The notes: generated by a model from the letters alone, not told the origin. Numbered from the stretch's first letter, positions 9,801 through 16,489 are shown. The stretch: DNA of 27,099 nucleotides from CAYFJO01 sp964343305 (GCA_964343305.1 CAYFJO010000112.1:1-27099), one strand, 5' to 3'. Made by a program: numbers and translations.

Positions 9801-10188
9801 CTTGGTTCAACCCGTTCTCGACAAGCATTGCGTCGATTGCCACAGTGGCCCGAAAGCGGCGGGTGGAATTGTCTTGACCGGCACTCCGGCCGGCGAGTTT
9901 TCGGCGTCCTACAACGCGTTGGCGCCGATGGTGTCCTATTCTCAGTGGAAGGGTTCTCCGAAAGCCAACTTTGAACCACAAACTCGGCCGAACGTCTTCG
10001 GCGCTCGTGCCAGTAAACTGACGGCATTGCTCGAGAAAGGACACGAGGGTGTCAAGCTTGGCGAGGAGGACATGGAGCGTCTTGTCACATGGATGGACGC
10101 CAATGCGCTCTTCTACGGTACCTTCGATCCGAACGACCAGCGGCGCCAGCAGAAAGGTGAGCGCATCAAAGGACCTGCATTGGAATAA
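6883..10188 (+). CDS. Secreted NPCBM, beta-propeller and dihaem cytochrome c protein, hydrazine-synthase-alpha-like layout
   Basis: This 1101-residue protein has a signal peptide (residues 1-28). An NPCBM-type carbohydrate-binding module follows at about 30-172 (KTFKKGLGHHANGEIVVDL). Next come a beta-rich segment (about 200-320), a helical stretch ending in RRRIAFGNPL (about 360-442), and a TolB/PD40 propeller (about 445-740; HPEVSWDGRRVLFAF, SPRYLPNGKLLFLSTRRGG). A haem middle domain contains GTVPVDPDGSA and QPGEHATCIGCH (Cys932), and a C-terminal haem is at CVDCH (Cys983). The text around both haems matches 1048-3483, so they are paralogues. GGGGAG precedes the ATG by 8 bp. It is probably a periplasmic or surface redox protein that may bind glycans. 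The genes that follow on the same strand (SDR, isomerase, alcohol dehydrogenase) suggest a role in carbohydrate-derived substrate oxidation, but that is inference. Confidence 0.88.
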   Translation: MYRLCSCVLPVVLVLILAAPVGRVGQCAEFLSDVTSGVLFKHHQQWGDFGLDTAAARPGTTGTTLRIGEKTFKKGLGHHANGEIVVDLRGQFSEFRASIGVQWQGGNKGSVVFRIAVDGEIAFESGPMSDSDPAKEVQVSLENARELRLIAADSGDGIGCDMANWAEARLVRDPRVAHFGTVKASLAGNPAPPSSDNVCGFSLIAKESGPQVAVMEPANTFTISVRRDEDVRLAIPVKNVVDPLRIIADVSVVYGSQAEVGLEIGGKRVTRTVHSGSSTALATELIDVDGESVVVVTVRGIDEEAGVRWRRLRYTRKDRSFDIPLVFPHAAEKFPPPVLPGPRPAIEQELVEWDWRMQDGIGTAREPRSWKLAIQKVLQQGDDLIQDLAATGVPLVDLTGKWEEARTEWKMLSTDSRASESQLEDLWRRVHVLRRRIAFGNPLADVGPLLFVKRVPSNFSHQLTQYAGMCARPGGGVFVLDEPGKSMRCRQLAALPTGSYQHPEVSWDGRRVLFAFCEADSAPADRQSRQDRHYHLFEMAADGSNLRQLTKGQFDDFSPRYLPNGKLLFLSTRRGGFHRCGRGPCPTHTLAIANSDGSDPRVVSFHETHEWDPAVLNDGRIIYTRWDYVDRNAVHYQQLWSVRPDGSDVRAFYGNNTFNPVGIWEARPVPGSNLVMATAGAHHAMTAGSIILVDVGQGVDGSKPIARLTPDALFPESEFRVQRWHAPTGVSSTPTVPPEERRWPGHCYRTPYPLSESYFLAAYSFDPLIGEPHANAANMFGLYLVDRFGNKELIYRDVNIGSLWPTPLRARQRPPALASTLRETHKGEGTFFVQNVYESWPKLPKKETIERLRIVQVLPKTTPHANTPRVGLANASPGKQVLGTVPVDPDGSAYFRAPAGIPLSFQALDQRGMAVQTMRSLTYLQPGEHATCIGCHQYRSRVPNTQFSALARTRPPSTIAAGPDGSKPLSYPLLVQPVLDKHCVDCHSGPKAAGGIVLTGTPAGEFSASYNALAPMVSYSQWKGSPKANFEPQTRPNVFGARASKLTALLEKGHEGVKLGEEDMERLVTWMDANALFYGTFDPNDQRRQQKGERIKGPALE

Positions 10189-10197
10189 CATCTACTG

Positions 10198-10274
10198 GTA
10201 GCCGAAGTCGTGAGACTTCGGTCGGCAGCCCAACTTACGACCCAGACTTTCCGAATTCTCACGAATCCGGCTAC
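10198..10274. repeat. Inverted pair of GTAG-headed REP elements (BIME-like)
   Basis: REP 1 is 10198-10221 (+): GTAG, then CCGAAGTC, loop GTGA, then GACTTCGG. REP 2 is 10251-10274 on the minus strand: GTAG, then CCGGATTC, loop GTGA, then GAATTCGG. The two agree at 21 of 24 positions, and two of the three differences are a compensating G-C to T-A pair in the stem. The outer GTAGCCG and CGGCTAC also pair. A GTAG head plus hairpin is the known signature of REP elements mobilised by RAYT (TnpA-REP) proteins. The pair fills most of the 100-bp spacer before the SDR gene and ends 14 bp before its start codon. Confidence 0.8.
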
Positions 10275-10288
10275 AGAAAGGGAATCGC

Positions 10289-11107
10289 GTGAACAACACT
10301 GCTCGTATGCTCGAAGGAAAAACGGCGCTGGTAACCGGCGCCGGTCGCGGTTTAGGACGCGCGTTCGCTGAACGCCTCGCGGCACTCGGGTGTGCCATCG
10401 GGGTTCATGGAATGCGCGAACACGGGCCGGCGGAGTACGCCGAAGGCACAACCTTGTCTGACACCGCTGCGCAAATCGGCGAGCAGTTCACGGTAAGAAC
10501 CGTGCGCGCGCTTGGAGACCTGACGCAGAGCGATCATGTCGAACGCGTCGTAGAGACGATTACCAGTGAGTTGGGCGCAATCGATATTTTGGTCCACAAC
10601 GCCGGAGGCGACATCGCGGCCGCCGGGGGAAAGCCCGATCCGAACGACGCGGTCATGATCAAGGAAGATGACATTCGCGCGGTGCTGGATCGCAACTTGT
10701 TGAGCACCATCCTGGTCTGTCAGCAGGTTGCTCGAGGCATGATCGAGCGTCGCTCGGGCCGGATCGTAACGATCAGTTCGATCGAGGCCTTCGGGGGAAG
10801 TGAAAACAGCGCCATCTATTCAACCGCCAAGGCGGGCGTCGTCGCGTACACGCGTTGCCTGGCAGCCCAACTGCGGCCACATAACGTGACCGCCAACAGC
10901 CTGGCTCCCGGTGAGACGCGAACTGGCCGTTACCTGGGCACTCGCCAAGTCGACCAGCAGAGAATGGTTACCGAGGGAACTCTCGACCGCATCGGGCTAG
11001 TGGATGAAGTGGCCCGCGTCGTTGAATTCTTCGCCGGACCGCAAGGCGCCTTCGTGACCGGGCAGGCCTTGCGCGTCGACGGTGGAGCCCAACTCTGGCC
11101 CGCGTGA
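10289..11107 (+). CDS. Short-chain dehydrogenase/reductase (SDR)
   Basis: This 272-residue cytoplasmic NAD(P)-dependent oxidoreductase of the classical SDR family has the cofactor motif TGAGRGLG (residues 17-24), NAG after the fourth strand, SS in ISSIEAF, the catalytic pair in YSTAK, and a family-typical end (VTGQALRVDGGAQ). The GTG start is chosen because AAGGG lies 7 bp upstream; an in-frame ATG at 10307 is the alternative and would remove six residues. Length is normal for the family. It is the first gene after the two-haem propeller protein, separated by the REP pair, and is followed 93 bp later by the isomerase-like gene. The substrate is unknown; a hydroxy-acid or sugar derivative is a guess from the neighbours. 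Confidence 0.92.
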   Translation: MNNTARMLEGKTALVTGAGRGLGRAFAERLAALGCAIGVHGMREHGPAEYAEGTTLSDTAAQIGEQFTVRTVRALGDLTQSDHVERVVETITSELGAIDILVHNAGGDIAAAGGKPDPNDAVMIKEDDIRAVLDRNLLSTILVCQQVARGMIERRSGRIVTISSIEAFGGSENSAIYSTAKAGVVAYTRCLAAQLRPHNVTANSLAPGETRTGRYLGTRQVDQQRMVTEGTLDRIGLVDEVARVVEFFAGPQGAFVTGQALRVDGGAQLWPA

Positions 11108-11200
11108 CGTACCGATGTTATGGTGAGCAATGACAGCATTTGCCTTCCATGGGAATAAATCCTATCCGAACGCTATTGAGGAGTGGACACGAGGTTGGCG

Positions 11201-12046
11201 ATGAAAATCGGCGTTGACAGTTACAGCTACCATCGTTTGTACGGCGAGATCTACCCCAACCAGATCGATCCGGGCACGCGCTGGGAATTTGAGCAGTGCA
11301 TCGACGAGACCGTGCGCGTGGGCGCCGACGGCATCTCGTTGGAAACGTGCTTCATGCCCAAATTTGATGAGGACTATCTCGCCAGGCTCAAAGAAAAACT
11401 TGATGAACATGATTTGGAACGAATGGTCGCCTGGGGACATCCTGACGGATTAGAGGGCGGCAAAAACACGGACGCCGCAAAGGAGATGGAACTGCATCTG
11501 GCCACCTGCCGGGCCGTGGGCGCGGACGTGATGCGGATTGTCGGCAGCAGCCTGATGTTTCGCCATGAACCTCACGGGCCGCAGATCGAACGGGTATCGG
11601 CCATTCTCCGTGAGTCGGTGAAGAAAGCCGAAGATGCGGGCGTGCGGTTGGCCCTCGAAAACCACATTGATTTTACCTCGGATGAAATCCTGGAGATCCT
11701 CGCAAACGTCGATTCCGAGTACCTGGGCGTCAATTTCGACAGTGGGAACACACTTCGAGTCTTCGAAGACCCTGTGGAGGCGGCGAAGAAATTGTGTGCC
11801 CGCACTTACTCCACACACATGAAGGACATCGATCCCGGGCATGGTTCACCGCGGGATTGGACGTTTTGGGCCAGCGCACCGGTCGGCAGCGGCATTATCG
11901 ACATGCCGGGTGTCGTGGGTGCCTTGCGGGATTCCGGCTACGACGGCATGCTTTGTGTGGAAATCGATTTCCTCAAAGACAAGCAGGCGGACGAAACGAA
12001 AGCGGTTGAAACGGCCGTCCACTATCTGCGGCGCCTGGTCGGATAA
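11201..12046 (+). CDS. Sugar-phosphate isomerase/epimerase-like TIM barrel protein
   Basis: This 281-residue protein belongs to the xylose-isomerase-like TIM barrel family (AP endonuclease 2 fold). Expected metal-ligand strands are visible: ALENHIDF (Glu and His), GVNFDSGN (Asp), STHMKDID (His and Asp) and LCVEIDF (Glu). The ATG at 11201 is preferred because GAGG lies about 8 bp upstream. A GTG at 11183 would add six residues, but its ribosome site directly abuts the codon. It sits between the SDR and the iron-type alcohol dehydrogenase on the same strand, and the three probably work on one small carbohydrate. The exact reaction cannot be told from sequence, since this family includes isomerases, epimerases and dehydratases. 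Confidence 0.88.
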   Translation: MKIGVDSYSYHRLYGEIYPNQIDPGTRWEFEQCIDETVRVGADGISLETCFMPKFDEDYLARLKEKLDEHDLERMVAWGHPDGLEGGKNTDAAKEMELHLATCRAVGADVMRIVGSSLMFRHEPHGPQIERVSAILRESVKKAEDAGVRLALENHIDFTSDEILEILANVDSEYLGVNFDSGNTLRVFEDPVEAAKKLCARTYSTHMKDIDPGHGSPRDWTFWASAPVGSGIIDMPGVVGALRDSGYDGMLCVEIDFLKDKQADETKAVETAVHYLRRLVG

Positions 12047-12110
12047 AGCCCCTCGTTGTGCGCTTTGTTGTGACGGCCCGTGACACAACCTTAATACCAT
12101 CAGGTGCAAC

Positions 12111-13316
12111 ATGCGAACAACCTGGTCTTTTCACAGTCCTGGACAGATCCTATTTGGCCGCAACGCGGTCGATCAACTGGGCGACGTCGCTGGGCGGCTG
12201 GGCGCTGGACGCGCGCTGATCGTGACGGACAAATCACTCGCCGACGCAGGTCTCGCCCAGCGTGTTGGCGGGGTGTTGCGAACCGCGGGAATCGCGACCG
12301 AAGTTTTCGACGGCGGTCAGCCCGACCCGCCGCTGCATGCCGTCAACCGTTGTGTTGAACAAGCCAGGGACTGCCACGCCGATCTGCTAGTCGGTTTGGG
12401 CGGCGGCAGCAACATGGACCTGGCCAAAGCCGCGGCCACACTGCTGGCGCACGGTGGCACGTGTCTTGACTATGGCGGCGATCAACTAGTGCCCGGTCCC
12501 GTGTTTGCACTCATTTTGGTCCCCACGACGTCGGGCACCGGTTCCGAGGTAACGGCGGCCGCGGTGTTGAACGATACAGATGAAGGCCGCAAGTTCGCGA
12601 TCTTGAGCAACTACCTGCGGCCCCAAGTCGCGCTGGTCGATCCCACGCTCACCGTCAGTTGTCCGGCGAAAGTGACCGCGGACAGCGGCATCGACGCGCT
12701 CACCCATGCGATCGAAGCGTACACCGCCGTTGACAACGAGACGTTTCCTCTTCCAGAGGGCGAACGCACGGTTTATCAAGGCCGCTATCCCCTGAGCGAC
12801 GTGCTGGCCGAGCAAGCAATCGGGCTGGTCGGACGCTACCTGCGGCGCGCCGTCTCGAACGGCGACGACATTGAAGCTCGCGAGGGGATGGCGCTGGCGG
12901 CAACGAGCGCGGGCATGTCATTTTCCAATGTCGGAGTGGCAGTGGTTCATGCGTTGGAATACGCGCTCGCCGCCGAGGCACACACATCCCACGGTTGCGG
13001 CTGCGGGTTGTTGCTGCCGTATGTGATGGAGCACAACAAGTCGGCGCGCGCTGCTCAAATGGTGAAGATCGCGGGGCTGTTGGGCGAGGACATCACTGCA
13101 CTGGACGAGCACACGGCGGCCGATCGTGCAATCCATGCCGTCCACCAATTGAAGGCCGACATCGGCATTCCAGCGACGTTGACCGAAGTCGGCGTCAACC
13201 CGGACGCTGTGCCGGCGATGGCCGAGCAAGCTTTCGCCCTGAAACGGATTCTCCGGGTCAACCCCCGCGCTGTTTCGCAGGAAGATTTGGAAGCGATTTT
13301 GAAGTCGGCACTCTAG
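12111..13316 (+). CDS. Iron-type (group III) alcohol dehydrogenase
   Basis: This 401-residue cytoplasmic NAD(P)-dependent dehydrogenase has all the family hallmarks: GGGSNMDLAKA (cofactor binding), PTTSGTGSEVT, then the metal-binding residues in GIDALTHAIEAY (Asp and His), VVHALEYAL (His) and TSHGCGCGLLLPY (His). A tyrosine follows the third ligand at the +4 position, as in the VHALAYPLG branch of the family, in place of the His found in lactaldehyde reductase. Full family length. The ATG follows CAGG at 7 bp. It is 64 bp after the isomerase-like gene and probably belongs to the same transcript. The substrate is unassigned; in such clusters these enzymes usually interconvert an aldehyde or keto compound and an alcohol. 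Confidence 0.93.
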   Translation: MRTTWSFHSPGQILFGRNAVDQLGDVAGRLGAGRALIVTDKSLADAGLAQRVGGVLRTAGIATEVFDGGQPDPPLHAVNRCVEQARDCHADLLVGLGGGSNMDLAKAAATLLAHGGTCLDYGGDQLVPGPVFALILVPTTSGTGSEVTAAAVLNDTDEGRKFAILSNYLRPQVALVDPTLTVSCPAKVTADSGIDALTHAIEAYTAVDNETFPLPEGERTVYQGRYPLSDVLAEQAIGLVGRYLRRAVSNGDDIEAREGMALAATSAGMSFSNVGVAVVHALEYALAAEAHTSHGCGCGLLLPYVMEHNKSARAAQMVKIAGLLGEDITALDEHTAADRAIHAVHQLKADIGIPATLTEVGVNPDAVPAMAEQAFALKRILRVNPRAVSQEDLEAILKSAL

Positions 13317-13359
13317 AGGTCTCGTTCCGAGTTTGCTCTTTGGACTAAAGATAGAACAC

Positions 13360-13375
13360 ACCTGCTGGGGCAGGT
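13360..13375. repeat. Short hairpin downstream of the alcohol dehydrogenase gene
   Basis: ACCTGC, loop TGGG and GCAGGT form a perfect 6-bp stem. There is no following T run, so it is not a standard intrinsic terminator. It resembles the CCTGC-containing hairpins at 16081-16295, but the stem is shorter. Confidence 0.4.
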
Positions 13376-13397
13376 AGTATCCTAGTTTGCCGATTCA

Positions 13398-13429
13398 GAC
13401 TTCCGAAGTTTGGGAAAACTTCGGAAGTC
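13398..13429. repeat. Perfect 14-bp stem-loop
   Basis: GACTTCCGAAGTTT, loop GGGA and AAACTTCGGAAGTC pair perfectly over 14 bp. It lies in the 329-bp gene-free stretch between the alcohol dehydrogenase and the sirohaem reductase. The next bases are TTGCAGG, so a poly-T terminator tail is missing. It could still protect the 3' end of the upstream transcript, or be a dispersed repeat. Its core ACTTCCGAAGT also resembles the CCGAAGTC stem of the REP at 10198. Confidence 0.65.
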
Positions 13430-13468
13430 TTGCAGGAATATAGGACACTTCCCCCGGGGCGAGCCTTG

Positions 13469-13497
13469 TTGATTTTGACAAATAGAAACAGTACAAT
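13469..13497 (+). promoter_or_regulatory. Candidate sigma-70-type promoter for the sirohaem reductase gene
   Basis: TTGATT (13469-13474), a 17-bp spacer and TACAAT (13492-13497) make a good match to a housekeeping promoter. Transcription from here would give a leader of about 140 bases before the ATG at 13646. I see no recognised riboswitch in that leader. Confidence 0.4.
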
Positions 13498-13645
13498 GAC
13501 AGTCTGGTTTAATTCTGTTTAGATATGCTGCGCGCGTACACACCAACATGATGCTCTTTGACCAGATAGTTGTCCTGACGAGCATTCCCGCCTAACACTT
13601 GCTACCGTCGATCGTGCTCTGGTTATCAAAGTCCTGGGTTGAGAA

Positions 13646-15319
13646 ATGGCCAACAACAAACTCAACGAGCGAGAACTTGATCTGCGTGGCACGATCGCGG
13701 ACGAGCTTGTTGCGCATACCCCTGGCTTCTCTCCGGAAAATGCTCGTTTGCTGCGACGGCACGGCGTCTTTCAACAGGATAACCGCGACGAGCGACATGC
13801 GGACCGCAACTCGCGCCAGTACGAGTTCATGGTGCGAGTTCGAGCCACTGGCGGCAAACTGACCGCCTGTCAACTGCTGGGCCTGTTGGACCTGACCGAG
13901 CAACTCGGCGATGGGCAGTTGCACGTCACATCACGCCAGGGGATCCAACTGGCCGGCATTGAAAAGACGGCGCTTCGGCCAGCGCTGCGCTGCATCTCGG
14001 ATCTGCAACTTTCCACGCTCGCTACCGGCGGAGACTTGAACTGCAACGTCGTGTGTTGCCCCGCGCCGCATGGCCCCGGCAGCGTACGCGACGACCTACA
14101 GGCAACCGCCGACGAGCTGGCCACCTGCTTGATGCCTCGGGCTGGCGACTACGATGACATCTGGCTCGGAAATCGGCCAGCCGTATATCGCCAGTCTTCG
14201 GGCACGAATGCCACGAACGACGTCATCAGTTCAATCGACGGACGCGCAAGTAATCCACATAAGTTCAAGATCGGACTTGCCATCGCCAACGACAATTGCA
14301 CCGATGTCTACGCTCAGGATCTCGGACTGCTGGCAGTGACGGACAACGCGCGGGTTGTTGGTTACAACGTGCTGGTGGGCGGCAACATGCGAAACTATGT
14401 GAGTGTCGCCGCCCGGTCGGCGACGTTGGCCCGCCCCCTGGCGTACGTTGCCAGTGACGATCTTCTTTCTTTGGTCAGTTCCATCATCGCCGTATATCGT
14501 GAACACGGTGATCGGAGCGACCACAACCGCGCTCGCATGAGATATCTGATCCAGGACTGGGGGCTTGAGCGGTTCAAGCGTGCCGTTGAAGACGTGTTCG
14601 GGCGTTCGCTGGAACCGCCCCGGCCAGTGGAAGTTGTGGGCCGCGAAGACCATCTCGGCTGGCATCGCCAGAACGACCGAGAGTGGTTTGTGGGGCTACA
14701 CGTTGAAAACGGCCATATCGCTGACGGAGCACAATCGAAGCTGAAGTCCGCATTGAGAACAATCGCCGATCGCTTCTCCGTTAGGTTCCGGCTTACTCCG
14801 CAGCGAAACATCCTGGTGTGTGACGTTCCTTCGTCCGACTGCTGTCACGTTGATGCCTTACTTGCCCGTCATCACGTGCGATCGGTCGGGGAGTTGAGCA
14901 ACGTTCGGCGCTATTCAATGGGATGTCCTGGGTTGCCCAATTGCTCCGCGGCAATCACCGAGAGCCAGCGGTTGCTTGACAGGATTATCAATGAATTGGA
15001 GTCCGAAGTCTTTCGGCTCGGCCTGGCCGAGGAGCCGTTCACACTACGAATAACTGGTTGTCCTTTCGGATGCACGCGCAGTCATCTGGCGGATATTGCC
15101 CTGGTGGGGCGAGCCGCGGATCCGGAGACGGGTGAGGACAAATACGCCATTTTTCTGGGCGGCGACCGTCTGGGGCGGCGGTTGAACACACTCTATCGAG
15201 ACCTCGTTCCAGCGGATCAGATCATCTCCGCCTTGCGAGGCTTGCTGCTTGACTATCGTGGCCAGCGTCTCGCCGGCGAAACGTTCGGGGATTTCTACGT
15301 TCGCAACCACACAAAGTGA
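13646..15319 (+). CDS. Sirohaem and [4Fe-4S] sulfite/nitrite reductase (ferredoxin type)
   Basis: This 557-residue protein has two ferrite-like halves. The N-terminal half carries the anion-binding loop HVTSRQGIQLAGI. The cluster and sirohaem ligands are Cys427 and Cys433 (GCPGLPNC) and Cys472 and Cys476 (TGCPFGC), the C-x5-C ... C-x3-C pattern of the family; length is normal. It catalyses a six-electron reduction of sulfite to sulfide or nitrite to ammonium in the cytoplasm. Motifs alone do not separate the two; general similarity leans to assimilatory sulfite reductase. The ribosome site (TTGAGAA) is weak, but the ATG at 13646 gives a family-typical N-terminus. It is convergent with smpB, with only 16 bp between stop codons, so it is not in an operon with it. 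Confidence 0.9.
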   Translation: MANNKLNERELDLRGTIADELVAHTPGFSPENARLLRRHGVFQQDNRDERHADRNSRQYEFMVRVRATGGKLTACQLLGLLDLTEQLGDGQLHVTSRQGIQLAGIEKTALRPALRCISDLQLSTLATGGDLNCNVVCCPAPHGPGSVRDDLQATADELATCLMPRAGDYDDIWLGNRPAVYRQSSGTNATNDVISSIDGRASNPHKFKIGLAIANDNCTDVYAQDLGLLAVTDNARVVGYNVLVGGNMRNYVSVAARSATLARPLAYVASDDLLSLVSSIIAVYREHGDRSDHNRARMRYLIQDWGLERFKRAVEDVFGRSLEPPRPVEVVGREDHLGWHRQNDREWFVGLHVENGHIADGAQSKLKSALRTIADRFSVRFRLTPQRNILVCDVPSSDCCHVDALLARHHVRSVGELSNVRRYSMGCPGLPNCSAAITESQRLLDRIINELESEVFRLGLAEEPFTLRITGCPFGCTRSHLADIALVGRAADPETGEDKYAIFLGGDRLGRRLNTLYRDLVPADQIISALRGLLLDYRGQRLAGETFGDFYVRNHTK

Positions 15320-15335
15320 ACGACCCAAGGGAGGC

Positions 15336-15851
15336 TCAGTTCCGCCCGCGTCTTGCCCGGTCTAGGTCGCGTTTGACATCCGCTGTCTTTTTCGTTTCGC
15401 GCTTGTCGTGCAGCTTCTTACCTTTACAAAGACCCAGCAGCAATTTGGCTATGCCCCGCTCGTTGAAATAAACGCGCAAAGGCACGAGCGTCAGGCCCTT
15501 TTCGTGTGCCTGGCCGGCGAATTTGCGGATTTCTTTGCGGTGCAGCAATAGCTTTCGCGGACGCTTTGGCTCGTGATTCCAGGTGTTGGCTTGTGTGTAC
15601 TCCGCGATGTCGCAGCCGACCAGCCAAACTTCGTTGTCGCGGACCCGTCCGTATGACTCGTCCAAGGAGACCTTGCCTTCGCGCAAACTCTTCACTTCGC
15701 TGCCGACCAGCGCTATGCCGCACTCCATCGTTTCCAACACGGCGTACTTATGCCGAGCTTTGCGGTTTTCGGCCAGGACACGGTAGCCAGTGTCTTCCTT
15801 CTTCTTACCTTCCTTTTTCTTGTCTGCCTTCTTTCGGCCTTTCTTCGACAT
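15336..15851 (-). CDS. smpB: SsrA-binding protein SmpB
   Basis: SmpB binds tmRNA and delivers it to stalled ribosomes for trans-translation. Family motifs are present: ENRKARHKYAVLETMECGIALVGSEVKSLR, the SYGRVRDNEVWLVGCDIAEY core, RKLLLHRKEI and GLTLVPLRVYFNERGIAKLLLGLCKGKKLHDKR, then a basic C-terminal tail (RDLDRARRGRN). The start at 15851 is preferred because GGGAG lies 7-8 bp upstream; the longer reading to 15950 adds 33 residues without family character. The resulting 171 residues include an unusual lysine-rich N-terminal extension (residues 1-20) before the core. No ssrA gene is visible nearby. Confidence 0.96.
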   Translation of the reverse strand: MSKKGRKKADKKKEGKKKEDTGYRVLAENRKARHKYAVLETMECGIALVGSEVKSLREGKVSLDESYGRVRDNEVWLVGCDIAEYTQANTWNHEPKRPRKLLLHRKEIRKFAGQAHEKGLTLVPLRVYFNERGIAKLLLGLCKGKKLHDKRETKKTADVKRDLDRARRGRN

Positions 15852-16080
15852 TCGATTCTCCCGGCGTGATTGTATCAATCTTTGTGGTGGAAGGAAATGC
15901 GCCCGAATCGTCACAACATTTCGATTTCGCCGTTGCGAATGAAGATGCACTGCGGATCCAGTCGCGCCGCTTGGCTAAGGTATGTATTCGCGCGCTTGCG
16001 CAAGCAACGCATAATCGTTTTCGACTTTGAAACGCTATAGCTCAGGTCGGAGACCAGATTGTTACCCACAAATCAAAACC

Positions 16081-16101
16081 CCTGCCTGCTCGTCAGGCAG
16101 G
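16081..16101 (+). repeat. Hairpin repeat copy 1 (CCTG-type)
   Basis: CCTGCCTG, loop CTCGT, CAGGCAGG: a perfect 8-bp stem with a 5-base loop. It is preceded by TCAAAACC and followed by TGGGTTAGTTCGA, which resemble the flanks of copy 2. Confidence 0.8.
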
Positions 16102-16151
16102 TGGGTTAGTTCGAAAGGCTAGAAAAATACGCGTAAATAAAACTCAAGACC

Positions 16152-16172
16152 CCTGTCGCCTCGTGCGACAGG
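16152..16172 (+). repeat. Hairpin repeat copy 2 (CCTG-type)
   Basis: CCTGTCGC, loop CTCGT, GCGACAGG: a perfect 8-bp stem with the same loop as copy 1, but a different inner stem that still pairs. Flanks TCAAGACC and TGAATCCGTTTCGA match copy 1 in part. It starts 71 bp after copy 1. Confidence 0.8.
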
Positions 16173-16204
16173 TGAATCCGTTTCGAGCCAACCAAACTTA
16201 GGTT

Positions 16205-16225
16205 CCTGCCAGGCGAACTGGCAGG
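16205..16225 (-). repeat. Hairpin repeat copy 3 (CCTG-type, inverted)
   Basis: On the minus strand: CCTGCCAG, loop TTCGC, CTGGCAGG, a perfect 8-bp stem. The leading CC before CCTG is on the minus strand, so it is inverted relative to copies 1 and 2. Confidence 0.78.
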
Positions 16226-16274
16226 GGACCGGGGCGTTCATTTCCGTTCTTGTTTAGCCTGTCAAACTTCCCGT

Positions 16275-16295
16275 CCTGCCACACAAGGTAGCAGG
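16275..16295 (-). repeat. Hairpin repeat copy 4 (CCTG-type, inverted)
   Basis: On the minus strand: CCTGCTAC, loop CTTGT, GTGGCAGG, an 8-bp stem with one G-U pair. On the plus strand the same position would be a C-A mismatch, which supports the minus orientation. Confidence 0.72.
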
Positions 16296-16489
16296 GGCGA
16301 AGGTCAAAGACGTGAGGTTTGGCCAGATCCAGACTCAAACTGCTGAATTGGGAATGCCTTGCAAACATATTAGCAATTCTGGATAGGTTGGGTTACAATA
16401 CGCGACGAAACATAATCCCGCCCGACTTCCGTGGAAGTCTCGCTCACCAACCGTCCCACACACTCAACCCCAGTTGCAAGGAGTGAAGC

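Larger units (their letters stand above)
15852..16489. other. Gene-free stretch between smpB and the oxidoreductase gene
   Basis: I see no convincing coding region in these 638 bases on either strand. The middle holds four related hairpins (16081-16295, listed separately). Near the right end TACAAT at 16394-16399 could be a -10 element for the gene at 16490, but its -35 match (TTAGCA at an 18-bp spacing) is poor. Confidence 0.6.

Noticed and set aside
1048..10188. Anammox hydrazine synthase cluster
   Set aside because: Only the alpha-like layout is present. No beta/gamma subunits or hydrazine dehydrogenase-type octahaem protein are seen.
13398..13429. Intrinsic terminator of the alcohol dehydrogenase gene
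   Set aside because: The stem is strong but no T run follows; recorded as a repeat instead.
15852..15950. A 33-residue longer N-terminus for SmpB
   Set aside because: The downstream ATG has a clear GGGAG and the extra residues have no family similarity.
16081..16295. CRISPR array
   Set aside because: The repeats are hairpins of variable stem sequence in two orientations with irregular spacing, and no cas genes are present.
15852..16489. tmRNA gene next to smpB
   Set aside because: I could not find a tRNA-like end pair or a tag-coding frame ending in the usual Ala-Ala stop in this stretch.
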